Assembly (NCBI GenBank): GCA_905250125.1
Contig: CAJNOL010000337.1
Location: 93,368 to 157,367 of the forward strand
Origin: Rotaria sordida
Taxonomy: Eukaryota; Rotifera; Eurotatoria; Philodinida; Philodinidae
Direction of reading: 5' to 3'
Length of the DNA: 64,000 nucleotides
The translations under genes and the position numbers were made by a program. The notes beneath the pieces are model-generated. The model was not told where the DNA came from, made no database searches, and worked only from the letters and a program-made list of their open reading frames with translations. Each line of letters opens with the position of its first letter. Within the stretch, counting starts at the first letter, position 1. Below are positions 63,278 through 64,000 of the stretch, in pieces.

Positions 63278-63424
63278 ATGCGAGCTAAATGGCGTAAGAA
63301 ACGAATGCGACGTTTGAAACGTAAAAGAAGACGTAAGTTAAAACGAATTTTTACAAAACTTTGTTTTTTTTTAATGTTTTTCTTTTTTTTTTTTTATTAA
63401 GGTATGCGTGAACGATCGAAATAA
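63278..63424 (+). CDS. RPL41: Ribosomal protein eL41
   Basis: Large-subunit ribosomal protein of 25 residues. Exons 63278-63332 and 63402-63424, joined in phase 1 across a 69-bp GT-AG intron. The product, MRAKWRKKRMRRLKRKRRRM then RERSK, differs from human eL41 at only two positions as I recall it. The coding region is too short to be picked up by length-based ORF finders. It sits head-to-head with the cyclin gene and 240 bp upstream of the REV3L start. Confidence 0.95.
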
Positions 63425-63425
63425 A
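63420..63425 (+). promoter_or_regulatory. RPL41: AATAAA overlapping the eL41 stop codon
   Basis: The stop TAA (63422-63424) lies within an AATAAA hexamer, which could act as the poly(A) signal and give a very short 3' UTR. Other A-rich sequence follows. Confidence 0.4.
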
Positions 63426-63664
63426 ATACATCAATTCATCCAAATGGAAACAAATACAAGCAGTCAACGGGTGCTACAGAAATTGATATTGATGAACTCT
63501 GTTTCCGTTGTTTTTATAAAAATTTTTGTTTCATGGATGATATTTGAAATTAATAAAAAAAAAAACAAAGATAATAAGAAAAGAAAAAAATCCAATCGGA
63601 TAGAATATAATAAAATTTTTTTCTCTATTTTCTTTTTTCTATAAATAATCAACTAGATTAAATA

Positions 63665-64000
63665 ATGATATCAGTACGAATTGTACTCACAGATCATTAT
63701 GTAACATCGGTTAATTCACGATTTGATCCTGTATATTCTAAACTACGACATCCGATAAAACAAGTACCAATCATTCGAATATTCGGACCGAATGAAGAGG
63801 GTACTTTATTAAAAATTAAGATAACAAAACAAAAAACAAGGAAAATCTTTTTTTATGACTCTTATTTTTACAGGAAAGAAAGTTTGCCTTCATTTGCATG
63901 GAATTTTTCCTTATTTACTTATTAAATCACCAACAGATGAAATACGTTATGGGGAACAATTGGCACAAAGTTTAGATATGGCAATTAATTTATCATTTGA
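63665..64000 (+). CDS. REV3L: DNA polymerase zeta catalytic subunit, N-terminus (3'-partial)
   Basis: Translesion B-family polymerase acting in the nucleus. Exons 63665-63800 and 63874 to the window end, joined in phase 1. The start MISVRIVLTDHYVTS, then KQVPIIRIFG and KVCLHLHGIFPYLLI, matches the Rev3 N-terminus (MFSVRIVTADYYMAS, KKVPVVRVFG, CLHLHGIFPYLYV). This covers only the first 88 residues; palm, exonuclease and thumb regions lie beyond the window. The upstream 240 bp to eL41 is AT-rich and short for a promoter. Confidence 0.9.

Noticed and set aside
3-64000. CRISPR arrays, bacterial operons, phage or defence systems
   Set aside because: The window is clearly intron-bearing animal DNA; no regularly spaced repeats were seen.

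Overview
This is a eukaryotic, animal nuclear contig. It is very AT-rich, with long poly-A/T runs. Its genes are cut into many small exons by GT-AG introns, many of them only about 50-70 bases long. The gene set (LAR-type receptor tyrosine phosphatase, SLC4 bicarbonate transporter, NPY/NPF-type GPCR, mitotic cyclin, Rev3, eL41) is metazoan. Base composition, compact introns and codon choice fit a rotifer, perhaps a bdelloid. This is an inference; no single feature proves it. All gene models were spliced by eye from reading frame, splice sites and intron phase. No transcript evidence was available.

Layout. At 3-747 a foldback MITE with TTAA ends sits in an intron of a PPP4R4-like gene (+, 783-8016, 5' end outside the window). 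It is followed after about 100 bp by an SLC4 Na+-coupled bicarbonate transporter gene (+, about 8118-18768) with two alternative last exons. One SLC4 intron carries a 1.3-kb TIR element with a piggyBac-type transposase fragment. After about 3 kb of gene-poor DNA come an NPY/NPF-like GPCR (+, 21986-23534) and a single-exon orphan of 123 codons (+, 25680-26051).

The centre (27912-54048) is one large minus-strand locus encoding a LAR-type receptor tyrosine phosphatase: signal peptide, three Ig domains, about seven or eight FN3 domains, a TM segment, an active-looking D1 and a pseudo-D2. Three further signal-peptide-encoding first exons lie inside this locus (34065, 42616, 48246). All splice in phase 1, so the locus appears able to make a nested series of receptors with progressively shorter ectodomains.

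Nested antisense in one phosphatase intron is a five-exon gene (+, 35639-40866). Its protein resembles the ADP-ribose hydrolase NUDT9 / the TRPM2 NUDT9-H domain but lacks the Nudix box. Its second intron holds a 1.28-kb near-perfect palindrome and a hAT-like MITE; a second copy of the MITE lies at 50505-50842.

Right end: about 6 kb without recognisable genes, a mitotic cyclin (-, 60273-62831), a 446-bp divergent promoter region, the complete two-exon eL41 gene (+, 63278-63424), and the first two exons of REV3L / DNA polymerase zeta (+, 63665 to the window end).
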